A DNA stretch of 64,000 bases from Palsa-506 sp963786975 (GCA_963786975.1 CAWBBE010000011.1:248001-312000), one strand, 5' to 3'. Positions 54,185 through 63,665 are shown, counted from the first letter of the stretch. Numbers and translations are program-made. The notes: generated by a model from the sequence alone, not told the origin.

Positions 54185-54955
54185 TCATTCCGGCCAGGAT
54201 GGCGGGCGCTTCTCCAGGAACGCCGCGATGCCCTCGCGGGCGACGTCCGTCTGCGAGGTCGCGGCCATAACCTCGACCGCGAGCCGGTACGCGTCGGCCT
54301 GGCCCAGGTCAAGCTGGGCATACAGGGTGGTCTTGCCGATGCCCTTGGATTCCCTGCTGCCGCGGGTCGCCCGGGTGAGCAGGGCGTGCACCGCATCGTC
54401 AAGTTCCGCATCGGGCGCGACGGCGTTGACGAGTCCCCAGTCGAGCGCCAGCCGGGCGCTGATCGCGTCCCCGGTCAGCGCGAGCTCGGCGGCCCGCTTC
54501 CGGCCGACGTTGCGGGCGATCGCGACCATCGGCGTGTGGCAGAACCAGCCGCCGTGGCCGCCGGGCGCGGCGAAGGCGGCCGACTCGGCCGCGACCGCCA
54601 GGTCGCAGCTGGCGACCAGCTGGCAGCCGGCCGCGGTGGCCAGCCCGTGCACCCGGGCGACCACCGGCTGCGGCACCGACTGGATCAGCGTCATCAGCTC
54701 GGTGCAGGTGCGCAGCAGCCGCCGCGCGGCTTGCAGATCCGCCTTCGCGACGTCGGCGAAGTCGTGCCCGGCGCTGAACACCGGGCCGGCTCCGGCCAGG
54801 ATGATGCCGGCCGCGTCGCTGTGGCCGGCCTGGGCGAACCCGCCGATCAGCTCGCGCATGTGCGCCTCGGAGAGCGCGTTGCGGCGGTGCGGCCGGTTCA
54901 TCGTGATGATGCTGAACGGCCCGGCCCGCTCGATCAGGATGTGCTCGAACTCCAT
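54185..54955 (-). CDS. Enoyl-CoA hydratase/isomerase family protein
   Basis: 256 residues, ATG 54955 with GGGAGG five nt upstream. Crotonase fold: ITMNRPHRRNALSEAHMREL, oxyanion segment AGPVFSAGHDFADV, and VHGLATAAGCQLVASCDLAV. The position of the first catalytic Glu reads ...TAAGCQL, and the second region APGGHGGWFCHT lacks the usual Glu, so a classic hydratase is uncertain; the sequence resembles the ECHDC3-like branch. 32 bp before the oxidase gene. Confidence 0.85.
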   Translation of the reverse strand: MEFEHILIERAGPFSIITMNRPHRRNALSEAHMRELIGGFAQAGHSDAAGIILAGAGPVFSAGHDFADVAKADLQAARRLLRTCTELMTLIQSVPQPVVARVHGLATAAGCQLVASCDLAVAAESAAFAAPGGHGGWFCHTPMVAIARNVGRKRAAELALTGDAISARLALDWGLVNAVAPDAELDDAVHALLTRATRGSRESKGIGKTTLYAQLDLGQADAYRLAVEVMAATSQTDVAREGIAAFLEKRPPSWPE

Positions 54956-55020
54956 CACGGCCTCCCGGATGCTGGGTGCAACTGCTGCCCTACCCATGAT
55001 GCCCGGCCGCCGGCCCGGTC

Positions 55021-55362
55021 TCACCCGCGGAACGGCCGCACCTCGATCGGCAGCGTGGTGGCCCGGGCGAGCTTCTCCCCCCAGGCCAGCGCGGCATCCA
55101 GATCCGGCGCCGTGATGATGGTGAAGCCGCCCAGGTGCTCCTTGCCCTCGGCGAACGGGCCATCGGTCAGCAGCACCTCGTCATCCCGTACCCGCAGCAC
55201 GGTGGCCGTGCCCGGCGGGTGCAGCCCGCCGGCGAAGACCCATGCGCCCGCCGACTTGAGCTCGGCGCGCAGGGCGTCGAGCCGCCGCGAGACCGGCTCA
55301 AGGAAATCCGCCGGGGGGACCGACCCTTCCGGCTGGTAAACGCTGAGAAGGTACTGCTTCAT
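55021..55362 (-). CDS. YciI-like (YCII-related) protein
   Basis: 113 residues: MKQYLLSVYQPEGSVPPADF, GAWVFAGGLHPPGTATVLRV, LLTDGPFAEGKEHLGGFTII, DLDAALAWGEKLA, the normal YCII domain with the DGPF motif typical of DGPF-type proteins often next to ECF sigma factors, although no sigma gene is here. Function unknown. GGGAGTACC precedes the ATG. Confidence 0.9.
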   Translation of the reverse strand: MKQYLLSVYQPEGSVPPADFLEPVSRRLDALRAELKSAGAWVFAGGLHPPGTATVLRVRDDEVLLTDGPFAEGKEHLGGFTIITAPDLDAALAWGEKLARATTLPIEVRPFRG

Positions 55363-55455
55363 CTGAGGTACTCCCTGCTGGCTTCCGAAGGGCTGCCGCT
55401 GTTACCCCCTACACGAACGGCGCCCGGCCAGATCGACACGCGGTGGTGCGCGTGC

Positions 55456-56265
55456 TCAGGTCCGGTGCTCCAGGGCGCGCCTGGCCAGCACGCGGGCGAG
55501 GTGCCGCCGGAACTCGGCGTCGGCGTGCAGGTCCGCGCCGGGCTCGGTGCCGTCCGCGGCGAGCTCGGCGGCCTCGGCCGGGCTGGCCCCGGCGGCCAGC
55601 GCCTGCTCGGCGGCGACGGCGCGCAGCGGTACCGGGCCCATGTTGGCCAGCGCTATCCGGTCGCCGGCCGCCGCCACCCCGACGATGGCCCAGTCGTTGG
55701 CCCGCCGGACGAACTTCTGGTACCCCCAGGCCGCGTCCGGCCTGCGCGGCACCCGCACCGCGGTCAGCAGCTCGTCCGGCGCCAGGCTGGTCTCGAAGAA
55801 GCCGGTGAAGAACTCGTCCGCCGGGATCCGCCGCTGCCCGGCCGGCCCTTCCGCCTGCACCGAGCCGCCCAGCGCGAGCAGCGCCAACGGCAGGTCAGCG
55901 GCCGGGTCGGCGTGCGCGAGCGAGCCGCCGATGGTGCCGCGGTGCCGGATCTGCGGGTCGCCGACCTGCCCGGCCGCGTGCGCGAGCAGCGGGGCGCCGG
56001 CCCGGACGAGCCCGGCCGCGGCCAGGTCGGCGTGCCGGGTCATCGCGCCGATCACCAGCTCGTCACCGTCGGCGCTGATCCCGGCCAGCTCGGTCAGCCG
56101 GCCGAGGTCGATCAGCGCGGTCGGCGCGACCAGCCGCAGCTTCATCATCGGCAGCAGCGAGTGCCCGCCGGCCAGCAGCTTCGCCTCGTCGCCGAGGCTG
56201 GCCATCAGGTCAAGCGCGTGCGCGGTGGACTCGGCCGCCACGTAGTCGAACTGCGCCGGGATCAC
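55456..56265 (-). CDS. Molybdenum hydroxylase FAD-binding (medium) subunit
   Basis: 269 residues, GTG start at 56265. CoxM/CutM type: MIPAQFDYVAAESTAHALDL, flavin loop AKLLAGGHSLLPMMKLRL, and the second FAD motif HRGTIGGSLAHADPAADLPL. Passes electrons from the iron-sulfur subunit to an acceptor. Third gene of the L-S-M operon; overlaps the S gene. Confidence 0.92.
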   Translation of the reverse strand: MIPAQFDYVAAESTAHALDLMASLGDEAKLLAGGHSLLPMMKLRLVAPTALIDLGRLTELAGISADGDELVIGAMTRHADLAAAGLVRAGAPLLAHAAGQVGDPQIRHRGTIGGSLAHADPAADLPLALLALGGSVQAEGPAGQRRIPADEFFTGFFETSLAPDELLTAVRVPRRPDAAWGYQKFVRRANDWAIVGVAAAGDRIALANMGPVPLRAVAAEQALAAGASPAEAAELAADGTEPGADLHADAEFRRHLARVLARRALEHRT

Positions 56266-56803
56266 TGGGCCGCCCGCTCACCGGCAGGGCGGCCGGCCCG
56301 GCGCCCGCGGCATCGGCCTCGGCAGCGCTGTTCCCGCCCGGCTGCGCGCTCGCCGCGGCCAGCACCGCGCGGACGATGTTGTGGTAGCCGGTGCACCGGC
56401 ACAGGTTGCCTTCCAGCCCCTCGCGCACCTGCGCCTCGGTGGGATGCGGGTTCTCGGCCAGCAGCGCCACGGTCGCCATCACCATCCCTGGCGTGCAGAA
56501 ACCGCATTGCAGGCCGTGCTCCTGGCGGAACGCCCGCTGCACCGGATGCAGTTCCCCGTCCGGCGCGGCCAGGCCCTCGGCCGTGGTCACCTCGGCGCCG
56601 GCCGCCTGGGCCGTCAGCATCGTGCAGGACTTAACCGAAGAACCGTTCAGCAGGACCGTGCAGGCACCGCACGATGTGGTGTCGCAGCCGACGTTAGCGG
56701 CGCGCAGGCCGCAGGTCTCGCGGAGATAATGCACGAGCAGCAGTCGCGGCTCGACCTCATCCGACCGCGGCTCGCCGTTCACCGTGAGTTCGACCCGCAT
56801 CAT
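56210..56803 (-). CDS. Molybdenum hydroxylase 2Fe-2S (small) subunit
   Basis: Up to 197 residues. Ferredoxin cluster GCDTTSCGACTVLLNG and C-terminal cluster QCGFCTPGMVMATVALL plus EGNLCRCTGYHNIVRAV are complete. The last 30 residues (GRPSDPGAVRLRGG onward) overlap the M gene by 56 bp; one extra base near 56280 would instead give an end AAQ with TGA overlapping the M start as GTGA, so an indel is likely. ATG 56803 overlaps the L stop. Confidence 0.9.
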   Translation of the reverse strand: MMRVELTVNGEPRSDEVEPRLLLVHYLRETCGLRAANVGCDTTSCGACTVLLNGSSVKSCTMLTAQAAGAEVTTAEGLAAPDGELHPVQRAFRQEHGLQCGFCTPGMVMATVALLAENPHPTEAQVREGLEGNLCRCTGYHNIVRAVLAAASAQPGGNSAAEADAAGAGPAALPVSGRPSDPGAVRLRGGRVHRARA

Positions 56804-59091
56804 GCACCTTTCCTGGCCGCCTGCAGTGCTCTCCAGACCCGCTGCGGTGACGTCGGCATGTCGATGTGGCGGACGCCCAGGTGCGCGACCGCGTCCACGA
56901 CGGCATTCTGCACCGCGGGCGTGGCGCCGATCGTGCCTGCCTCGCCGATACCCTTCACCCCCAGCGGGTTGTAGCTGGTCGGTGTCGCCATGTCGGCAAG
57001 GTCGAAGCTGGGCACCTCAGTGGCCGACAGGAACGGGTAGTCGGCGAGACTCGCCGTCAGCGGGTTACCGTCCGCGTCATACACGAACTCCTCCAGGAAC
57101 GCCTGCGCCGCGCCCTGGGCGATGCCGCCGTGCCGCTGGCCCTCGGCCAGCAGCGGGTTGAGCACGAACCCGGCGTCGTCCACGGTTACCATCTGCCGCA
57201 GGATCACCTTGCCGGTCTCGGTGTCCACCTCGACGACCGCGACGTGGGTGCCGAACGGGAACGTGGCGCCGGGGGCGGAGAACACGGTCCGCACCACCAG
57301 TCGCTCGGTCTCGGCGAGGCTGGCCAGCGGCACCGCGGCCGCCGGGTCGCCGGCCACCGCGAACGCGCTGCGGCCGGCGTCGAAGACCAGGTCCGCCGCG
57401 CTGGCCTCCAGCGCCGCCGCGGCCCGGCCCCTGGCCAGCTCGATCAGCTCCATGGCGGCCTGCCGCACCGCAAGGCCGCCCTGCTGCAGGCTGCGCGAGC
57501 CGCCGGTGCCGCCGCCCTCGGGCACCAGGTCGGTGTCGCCCCACTTCAGCGTGATCCGGTCGACCGGGATGCCGAGCTTGTCGCTGGCCAGCATCGCCCA
57601 CGCGGTCGCGTGCCCCTGGCCGTGCGGCGACGTGCCGGTCAGGATCGTCGCGCTGCCGTCGGGATGGACCTCGACGGTGGCGTTCTCCTCCGGCGGGCTT
57701 TCCTCGCCGTCGCCCATGCCGGTGATCTCGACATAGCAGGACAGGCCGATGCCGAGCTGGACCGCATCGCCGCGCGCCCGCCGCCCGGCCTGCTCCGCGC
57801 GCAGCTCCGGATAGCGGGCCGCGGCCAGCGCCTTGTCCAGCGCGGCCGCGTAGTCCCCGCTGTCATACAGCGCGCCGAACGCGGTGCGGTGCGGCTCGGT
57901 GAACGGCGGCAGCAGGTTACGCCGCCGGACGTCGGCCGGGTCCATGCCGATCTCGGCGGCGAACAGGTCCATCGCCCGCTCGATCGCGGCGGTCGCCTCG
58001 GGCCTGCCCGCGCCACGGTACGCGCCCAGCGGCGTGGTCGTGGTGACCACGGTCTTCGCGACCGCCTCCGCCTTGCCGAGCGCGTACGGCCCGGGCGTCA
58101 TCAAGGTGGTAAAGAACGGCAGGATCGCGCCGATCCGCGGGTAGGCGCCGGCGTCCTGCAGGATCTCCAGCCGGTAGGCCCGCACGGTGCCGTCCCGGCT
58201 GCCGCCGATCGTGACCGTCTGCCGCTGCGCCCGGCCGTGGGTCATCGCGATCAGGTTCTCGTACCTGGTCTCGGTCCACCGGGCCGGCCGGCCCAGCTGC
58301 CTGGCCACCCAGGCCACCAGCGCGTGCTCCGGATCGGCGCCGAACTTCGCGCCGAAGGCGCCGCCGACATCCGGGGTGATCACCCGCACTTCTTCCTGCG
58401 GCAGGCCGAGCAGCCGGGCCAGGCTGCTGCGGGTGCCCTGCGCGCCCTGGTTCGGTATCCAGGCGGTCAGCCGGCCGTCCGCGCCCCAGGCGGCCGCGGC
58501 CGCCCGGGTCTCCATCGGGGCCGGGGCGACGCGCTGGTTCATGATCGTGTGCCGGACCACGGCGTCGCAGCCGTCGAAGAGATGCTCATCGAGCGAAGCC
58601 GGGTCGCCGAAGCTGGCCGCGACATTCGTTCCGGCATCGGCGAACAGCACGACCTGGCCGGCCTCGGCGTCGGCCAGGTCGACCACGGCAGGCAGCGGGT
58701 CGTAATCGACATCGACGAGCTCGACCGCGTCCTCGCCCTGGTACGGCTCCTCGGTCACCACGACGGCCACCATGTCGCCGACGAAGCGGACCACGTCGGC
58801 CGCCAGCAGCCGCCGCCGCATCCGCTCGTTCAGCAGCCCCGGCATCATCGGGCCGATGTCCGGCAGGCTGGCCACGTCGGCGGCGGTGTAGACCGCGAGC
58901 ACGCCGGGCGCCGCCAGCGCCGCGGCCGGGTCGATCCCGCCGATCCTGGCGTGCGCGACGGGGGAGCGGACGAAGAAGACGTGGCAGGCACCGGCGAGCC
59001 GGTCGTCAACGACGTCCTCGGTGTAGACGCCGCCGGTGGTGAGGAACCGGGGATCCTCGATCCGCAGGACCCGGGTGCCCAGGATGCTCAC
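56800..59091 (-). CDS. Molybdenum hydroxylase large subunit (form II CoxL-like)
   Basis: 763 residues. Xanthine oxidase/CO dehydrogenase family large chain with GTRVLRIEDPRFLTTGGVYTED, PFKFG-type region DVGGAFGAKFGADPEHALVA, and the catalytic Glu in GVKGIGEAGTIG. The active-site loop reads GAYRGAGRPE: the form II motif AYRGAGR, not the AYxCSFR of true CO dehydrogenase. So it probably oxidises another aldehyde or heterocycle. It is first of the L-S-M operon, all start/stop-overlapping. No cofactor-maturation genes (CoxD/F-like) are adjacent. Confidence 0.92.
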   Translation of the reverse strand: MSILGTRVLRIEDPRFLTTGGVYTEDVVDDRLAGACHVFFVRSPVAHARIGGIDPAAALAAPGVLAVYTAADVASLPDIGPMMPGLLNERMRRRLLAADVVRFVGDMVAVVVTEEPYQGEDAVELVDVDYDPLPAVVDLADAEAGQVVLFADAGTNVAASFGDPASLDEHLFDGCDAVVRHTIMNQRVAPAPMETRAAAAAWGADGRLTAWIPNQGAQGTRSSLARLLGLPQEEVRVITPDVGGAFGAKFGADPEHALVAWVARQLGRPARWTETRYENLIAMTHGRAQRQTVTIGGSRDGTVRAYRLEILQDAGAYPRIGAILPFFTTLMTPGPYALGKAEAVAKTVVTTTTPLGAYRGAGRPEATAAIERAMDLFAAEIGMDPADVRRRNLLPPFTEPHRTAFGALYDSGDYAAALDKALAAARYPELRAEQAGRRARGDAVQLGIGLSCYVEITGMGDGEESPPEENATVEVHPDGSATILTGTSPHGQGHATAWAMLASDKLGIPVDRITLKWGDTDLVPEGGGTGGSRSLQQGGLAVRQAAMELIELARGRAAAALEASAADLVFDAGRSAFAVAGDPAAAVPLASLAETERLVVRTVFSAPGATFPFGTHVAVVEVDTETGKVILRQMVTVDDAGFVLNPLLAEGQRHGGIAQGAAQAFLEEFVYDADGNPLTASLADYPFLSATEVPSFDLADMATPTSYNPLGVKGIGEAGTIGATPAVQNAVVDAVAHLGVRHIDMPTSPQRVWRALQAARKGA

Positions 59092-59342
59092 GCCGATCGC
59101 TCCCCTCGCCTCAGGCCGGCCGGGCTGACCGGGCCGGCCTGCCGCCCGGCTGACCCGCTACCCGCCGTCCGCCGGCTGCCGCAACGCAGTCCAAGGGCGA
59201 TCATGCCGGTCCCCTGTACGGCCGGTCAAACCAGGTCATCGGGCCGCCGGGACCCGGCCGCCGGGAACCAGCCGCCCGCCTTCGCCGTTTGGTCATTGCA
59301 TGAGCTTAGTGTCGGCGACGTGACACCTCCGGAGGCGCAGAG
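59092..59342. promoter_or_regulatory. Divergent intergenic region
   Basis: 251 bp between the molybdenum hydroxylase operon and the esterase pair. No coding frame is convincing. The AT-richer stretch TTGGTCATTGCATGAGCTTAG (59287-59309) may carry the plus-strand promoter, 35-55 bp before the esterase start. Confidence 0.35.
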
Positions 59343-60431
59343 GTGGGCCTGACGAGCATTGGCCTCGTGGTGGTCCTGGCGATGACAGCGGCCGGGCTGC
59401 TGGCGGGAGTGCTCTGGCTCTGGCCGACGCTGGCCGGCCGCGGTATCCGGATGGTGCTGGCCAGGATTGCCGCGCTGGGCGTGCTGGAGCTGACCGTGCT
59501 CGGCCTGATCTTCGTCTTAGTGAACCGTTCGGGTGGCTACTACTCGTCATGGTCCGACCTGTTCGGCACGAACACGGCCAGCGCCCCGATCATCGCGGGC
59601 CGGTACACCGCCAGCAAGTACAGCGCCAGCCGGTACGTCCCGCCGGTTACCGTGACCGGCAGCGCGGCCGTCCGTCTGCCCGGCCGGGGCAGGCCGCGGG
59701 CCTGGCTGCAAGCGGTCCGGATCCATGGTCAGCTTTCCGGGCTCACCGTGCCCGGGTACGTGTACCTGCCGGCCGGCTACTCCGCGGCCGGCCGCGCGGC
59801 CCGCCGGTTTCCGGTCGTGACGGTGATCTCCGACCAGGTCGGCAGCGGCAGGGGGCCCTACAGCGCGCATCAGCTGTCGGCCGCTGCGGCAGCCCATGCC
59901 GCCGCCGGGCGGCTCCGGCCGATGATCATCGTCATGCTGCCCGCCCGGATCGGCCAGGACCAGGGCTGCCTGAACGTGCCCGGCACCCAGGCGGCCACGT
60001 TCTTCACCCAGGATCTGCCGCGCGCGATCGGCTCGGCCTACCGGGCCGCCAGCCCGTTCTCGCGCCAGTGGGCACTGCTCGGCGATTCCTCCGGCGGTTA
60101 CTGCGCGCTCCAGCTGGCCGTGGCCGGCTCGGGCACGTTCTCGGCCGCGGCGCTGCCGCCGGGCAGCTACCGCGCGCCGCCGGGTCCTGGCGTGTTCGGC
60201 GGCAGCCAGTTCCGCAGCCAGGACAACCTGGCCTGGCTGCTGCAGCACCGCCCGATGCAGCCGATCTCCGTGCTGTTCACCGGCGGCGGCCCGGCGCAGC
60301 CGCTGCTCTCGCTGGCCCGCCCGCCGATGCACGCCACGTCGCCCGGCCAGTCCGCGGGCCAGCTGCCGCCTGCCGCCGCTCTCGACTGGATCGGCGGCCG
60401 GCTGGGCCCGGCCGGGCCGGCCGGAGCCTAG
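59343..60431 (+). CDS. Membrane-anchored alpha/beta hydrolase (esterase), copy 1
   Basis: 362 residues, GTG 59343 with GGAGG seven nt upstream. Two N-terminal helices (IGLVVVLAMTAAGLLAGVLWLW; LGVLELTVLGLIFVLVN), a short extracytoplasmic linker, then a Tannase/esterase-D-like hydrolase: YVYLPAGYSAAGRAARRFPV, QDLPRAIGSAYRA, nucleophile GDSSGGYCALQLA. The C-terminal His position is less clear (PPMHATSPGQS). Membrane tethering with the catalytic part outside suggests a cell-envelope substrate, as in mycolyl-type or lipid esterases, but that is inference. Tandem with a paralogue. Confidence 0.85.
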   Translation: MGLTSIGLVVVLAMTAAGLLAGVLWLWPTLAGRGIRMVLARIAALGVLELTVLGLIFVLVNRSGGYYSSWSDLFGTNTASAPIIAGRYTASKYSASRYVPPVTVTGSAAVRLPGRGRPRAWLQAVRIHGQLSGLTVPGYVYLPAGYSAAGRAARRFPVVTVISDQVGSGRGPYSAHQLSAAAAAHAAAGRLRPMIIVMLPARIGQDQGCLNVPGTQAATFFTQDLPRAIGSAYRAASPFSRQWALLGDSSGGYCALQLAVAGSGTFSAAALPPGSYRAPPGPGVFGGSQFRSQDNLAWLLQHRPMQPISVLFTGGGPAQPLLSLARPPMHATSPGQSAGQLPPAAALDWIGGRLGPAGPAGA

Positions 60432-60434
60432 GTC

Positions 60435-61871
60435 ATGGGTCTCACCAGCAGTTCGTTCGTCGGGCTGACGACCTTCGCGGCGGTCTGCGGGCTGGCGGTC
60501 ATCGTCTGGCTGTGGCCGCGGGTGGCCAGCCAGCGGATCGGCCCGATCGCGGTGCGGCTGGGCCTGCTCGCGGTCAGCCAGGCGCTGGCGGTGATCGCGC
60601 TGCTGGCCGCCGTCAACGGCTACTTCCAGTTCTACAGCTCCTGGTCCGCGCTGCTCGGCACCGGGACGCCGCAGCCGGTGCAGGTGACCGGGATCGTCGC
60701 GTCGTCGAAGCCGGTTTCGATCACGGCGACCGAGCTGGGCCCGGTGCCCGGCAGCGGCTCGGTGCTGCCGGTGGCGGCCAACGGGAAACTTGCCGCCAAG
60801 CCACCGCATTACTACGCGACGCATCACACCGTAGCCAGCCGCCCGGTCAAGGGCGGCGGCCCCCGCCTCAGCGGCGGCCTCGGCCGGGCCGCCAGGTCCG
60901 TCGGGGAGCTACTCGAGATCACGATCAGGGGCGCGCACACCGGGATCGTCAGCGGCCGGAACTTCGTCTACCTGCCGCCGCAGTACTTCCAGCCGGCCTA
61001 CGCCCGCGCGCGCTTCCCCGTCGTGCTGGCCTTCACCGGATATCCGAACGAAGCATGGAGCCTGGTCAAGTTCCTGGGGCTGCCCGCCACCGCGGCCCGG
61101 CTCGGCGCCGCCGGAAAGATCCACCCGGCCGTCTACGTCATGATGAACCCCTCGGTGGCGATACCCCGGGACACCGAATGCACCGACATCCCGGCGGGCC
61201 TGCCGGTGGAGTCGTATTTCGCCCAGGACGTGCCGCTGGCCATCGAGCGGACGTTCCGGGTCCGGCCCGGCAGCTCAGGCTGGGCTGTGCTCGGCTACTC
61301 GGCCGGCGGCTACTGCGCCGCGAAGCTGGCCATGATGAACCCGTACCAGTTTTCCGCGGCAGTCTCGTTGTCCGGTTACTACAACGCGATCAGCGGCGGC
61401 GGCGCCGCGGGCAGCCTGTACGGCGGCAGCAGCGCCTACCGGGCCGAGAACAACCTGTACTGGCGGCTCAGCCACCTGCCCGCGCCGCCGGTCTCGATCC
61501 TGGCCACCGCCAGCCGGACCGAGGACGCCTACCCGGGCATGGTGGCCTTCCTGCGCATGATCCACCCGCCCATGCGCGGCTACTCGATAGTGCTGGCCCG
61601 CGGTGGGCATAACTACGGCAGCTGGCGTCGCGAGCTGCCGCTGGCCCTGAAGTGGCTGAGCCAGCGGCTGACCGCGGCCCGGCCGCACCTCACCCCGGGC
61701 CAGGCCACCGCGCTGAACCGGGCCACCGACCGCGGCCCAGCCAGGACGCGGGCAGCGGATCACCGGGCGCGCCAGCACCGGGCGGGCCGGCAACAGGCGG
61801 GCCGGCCCCGGCAGCGCCACCTGGTCCGGCGCTGGTGGCCGCTACCTGCCTTTCGGGCACGGGTAAAATAG
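60435..61871 (+). CDS. Membrane-anchored alpha/beta hydrolase (esterase), copy 2
   Basis: 478 residues, ATG 60435, three bp after the first copy. Same plan: two helices (GLTTFAAVCGLAVIVWLW; LGLLAVSQALAVIALLAAV), a longer linker, then FVYLPPQYFQPAYARARFPV, YPNEAWSLVKFLG, QDVPLAIERTFRV, nucleophile GYSAGGYCAAKLA, and catalytic His in ARGGHNYGSWRRELP. It ends in an Arg-rich tail of about 60 residues whose coding overlaps the 3' end of the convergent GH114 gene by 30 bp. Paralogue by gene duplication. Confidence 0.85.
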   Translation: MGLTSSSFVGLTTFAAVCGLAVIVWLWPRVASQRIGPIAVRLGLLAVSQALAVIALLAAVNGYFQFYSSWSALLGTGTPQPVQVTGIVASSKPVSITATELGPVPGSGSVLPVAANGKLAAKPPHYYATHHTVASRPVKGGGPRLSGGLGRAARSVGELLEITIRGAHTGIVSGRNFVYLPPQYFQPAYARARFPVVLAFTGYPNEAWSLVKFLGLPATAARLGAAGKIHPAVYVMMNPSVAIPRDTECTDIPAGLPVESYFAQDVPLAIERTFRVRPGSSGWAVLGYSAGGYCAAKLAMMNPYQFSAAVSLSGYYNAISGGGAAGSLYGGSSAYRAENNLYWRLSHLPAPPVSILATASRTEDAYPGMVAFLRMIHPPMRGYSIVLARGGHNYGSWRRELPLALKWLSQRLTAARPHLTPGQATALNRATDRGPARTRAADHRARQHRAGRQQAGRPRQRHLVRRWWPLPAFRARVK

Positions 61872-63665
61872 CCTGCCGTCCAGGTCCGCGCTGAACTTGA
61901 CCGCGCTGAACCCGTGCGCGGGCGCGTAGACCCGCCGGCAGAAGGTGCCGAACTCCCGCTTGGCCCGGCACCGCACCCCCGGGCTGCAGACGAACTTGTC
62001 CTGCGCGTACTCGGCCTCGCCGACCCACTTGCCGGACGGCTGGCCGGCCGTGGCGTCCGCGGTGAACACGTCCCAGCCGCACGGCGTCCGGCCGGCCAGC
62101 CGGGTGCAGGTGATCCCGTCCTGCCGGCTGCCGCGCTGCCAGCCGGCGAAGCACTCGTGGTAGACGTAGCACTCCTCGACCACCGCGCCGTCCGCGTACC
62201 TGACCCCCCACCAGGCCAGCCCGGGCGTGTTCTTCCACAGCGCCGTCATCCCGTCCCGGTGCACCAGGTTGAACGCGTACCCGAGGAAGTTCTGCGCGTC
62301 GCCCGGGGTGAGGTGGAACCCGGTGGTGGACGGCGGGTCGAAGCTGTCGATGTCGTCCAGCTCGACCGCGTCGAAGCCCTTCCGCGCGCACATCCCGATC
62401 CGCTCCCGCAGCATCGGCTTGAGCTCGTCCAGCTGGCGGAAGTCGACCCAGCGTTCCTGCGGGAAGCCGAAGTACACCTTGCCGAGCGCGGCCGCGGGGA
62501 AGTACCTGCCGCGCGGCGACGGGCTGCCGTCCGGCCGGTAGTCCTCCCAGGCCAGATCGAGGTAGCAGACCGCCTTCGGGTGCGCCAGCGTGCTCGCCTG
62601 CCAGCCGGCCTGGATCCGGCGCAGCTCGCGGCGGCTGGTCAGGAACCCGTCGATGTCGTAGATGTCGACGGCGCGGGCCCCGGTGCGCTGCCGCGGCGTG
62701 GTCCGGCCGATCTGCCAGTCCCAGCGCATCGGGTGCCCGGTCCGGTCCAGGTGCGGCGGATACCAGCAGCGCTGGCCGGGCCGCGGCCTGCAGCGCAGCG
62801 GCGCGGGCAGCGGCACTACCCGCCAGCGGAAGCTGCGGGTGGTGGCGCCGGCCCGGTCGGCGGTCCGCACCGCCACCCGGTGCGGCCCGGCGGCGAGCTT
62901 GCCGGTGAAGAAGACCCGGTTGCCCGGCAGCGGCCGCCAGCCGCGGTGATCGACCTGGTACTGCTGGCTGGCCTGCCCGTCGGCCGCGTTGTAGTGCGGC
63001 GGATCGACGCCGAAGAACTCTTCCGCCGACCCGGTGCGCCGCTCGGGCAGCCCGTTCGCGAACTCGGTGCGGGCCGGGCGTCCCCGGCGGAAGGCGCGGA
63101 CGGGCCGGCCAGTGGTGACCGAATCGGCCGCACGGATTACCTGAAACGTAAATTCCGCGTGGCTGGTCTCTACCACTTCCGCGGCCGTCTCGGTCAGCCG
63201 GAGGCGCCGGCCGGTGTCGGCGTGCCCCACGCCATAGCGGCCGGCCGCGAACGGGGTCGCGGTGGAGTCCGCCGCCACGCGGCACCGGCCGTGCCGCCGG
63301 GCGCAGGACCGCCACTTGTAGCTGACCGCGAAGCTGAGCAGCCGCTGGCCCGGGCGCAGCCGGCCCGGCCGCCAGCGCAGCCCGCTGGCGCGGACGATCC
63401 CGCCGTCCCGCAGCCGGCCCCGGATCCGCAGCGTCCCGCGGGCGGCCGGCGGCGCGATCCGGCCGGATGAGTCCTTGCTCCGGCCGGCTGAGGCGATCGC
63501 CCTGGTCCCGGTCAGGCCGGCCCCGCTGGCCCCGTTAATAAGCGTGGTTCGGCCGGCGCTGGCCGCGCTGCTGGTGCCCGCGGCCGCGGCACCGCCCGCG
63601 GTGGCCAGCGTGACCGCCGCGGCGGCGGCGGTCAGCAGCGGGATCAGCCGCCCGGGCGGCCTCAT
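61842..63665 (-). CDS. Secreted GH114-type endo-alpha-1,4-polygalactosaminidase-like glycosidase
   Basis: 607 residues from ATG 63665. Signal peptide (LIPLLTAAAAAVTLATAGGAAAA), about 200 residues of beta-rich, Cys-containing accessory sequence, then a GH114/TIM-barrel catalytic domain: WDWQIGRTTPRQR, AVDIYDIDGFLTSR, AVCYLDLAWEDYRPDGS, YFGFPQERWVDFRQLDEL, CARKGFDAVELDDIDSFD, WKNTPGLAWWGVRYADGAVV. Family enzymes cut galactosaminogalactan-type or related polymers. The start overlaps the GH4 stop by ATGA. Confidence 0.85.
   Translation of the reverse strand: MRPPGRLIPLLTAAAAAVTLATAGGAAAAGTSSAASAGRTTLINGASGAGLTGTRAIASAGRSKDSSGRIAPPAARGTLRIRGRLRDGGIVRASGLRWRPGRLRPGQRLLSFAVSYKWRSCARRHGRCRVAADSTATPFAAGRYGVGHADTGRRLRLTETAAEVVETSHAEFTFQVIRAADSVTTGRPVRAFRRGRPARTEFANGLPERRTGSAEEFFGVDPPHYNAADGQASQQYQVDHRGWRPLPGNRVFFTGKLAAGPHRVAVRTADRAGATTRSFRWRVVPLPAPLRCRPRPGQRCWYPPHLDRTGHPMRWDWQIGRTTPRQRTGARAVDIYDIDGFLTSRRELRRIQAGWQASTLAHPKAVCYLDLAWEDYRPDGSPSPRGRYFPAAALGKVYFGFPQERWVDFRQLDELKPMLRERIGMCARKGFDAVELDDIDSFDPPSTTGFHLTPGDAQNFLGYAFNLVHRDGMTALWKNTPGLAWWGVRYADGAVVEECYVYHECFAGWQRGSRQDGITCTRLAGRTPCGWDVFTADATAGQPSGKWVGEAEYAQDKFVCSPGVRCRAKREFGTFCRRVYAPAHGFSAVKFSADLDGRLFYPCPKGR

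Noticed and set aside
56800..59091. Carbon-monoxide dehydrogenase (form I CoxL)
   Set aside because: Active-site loop is AYRGAGR, the form II type.
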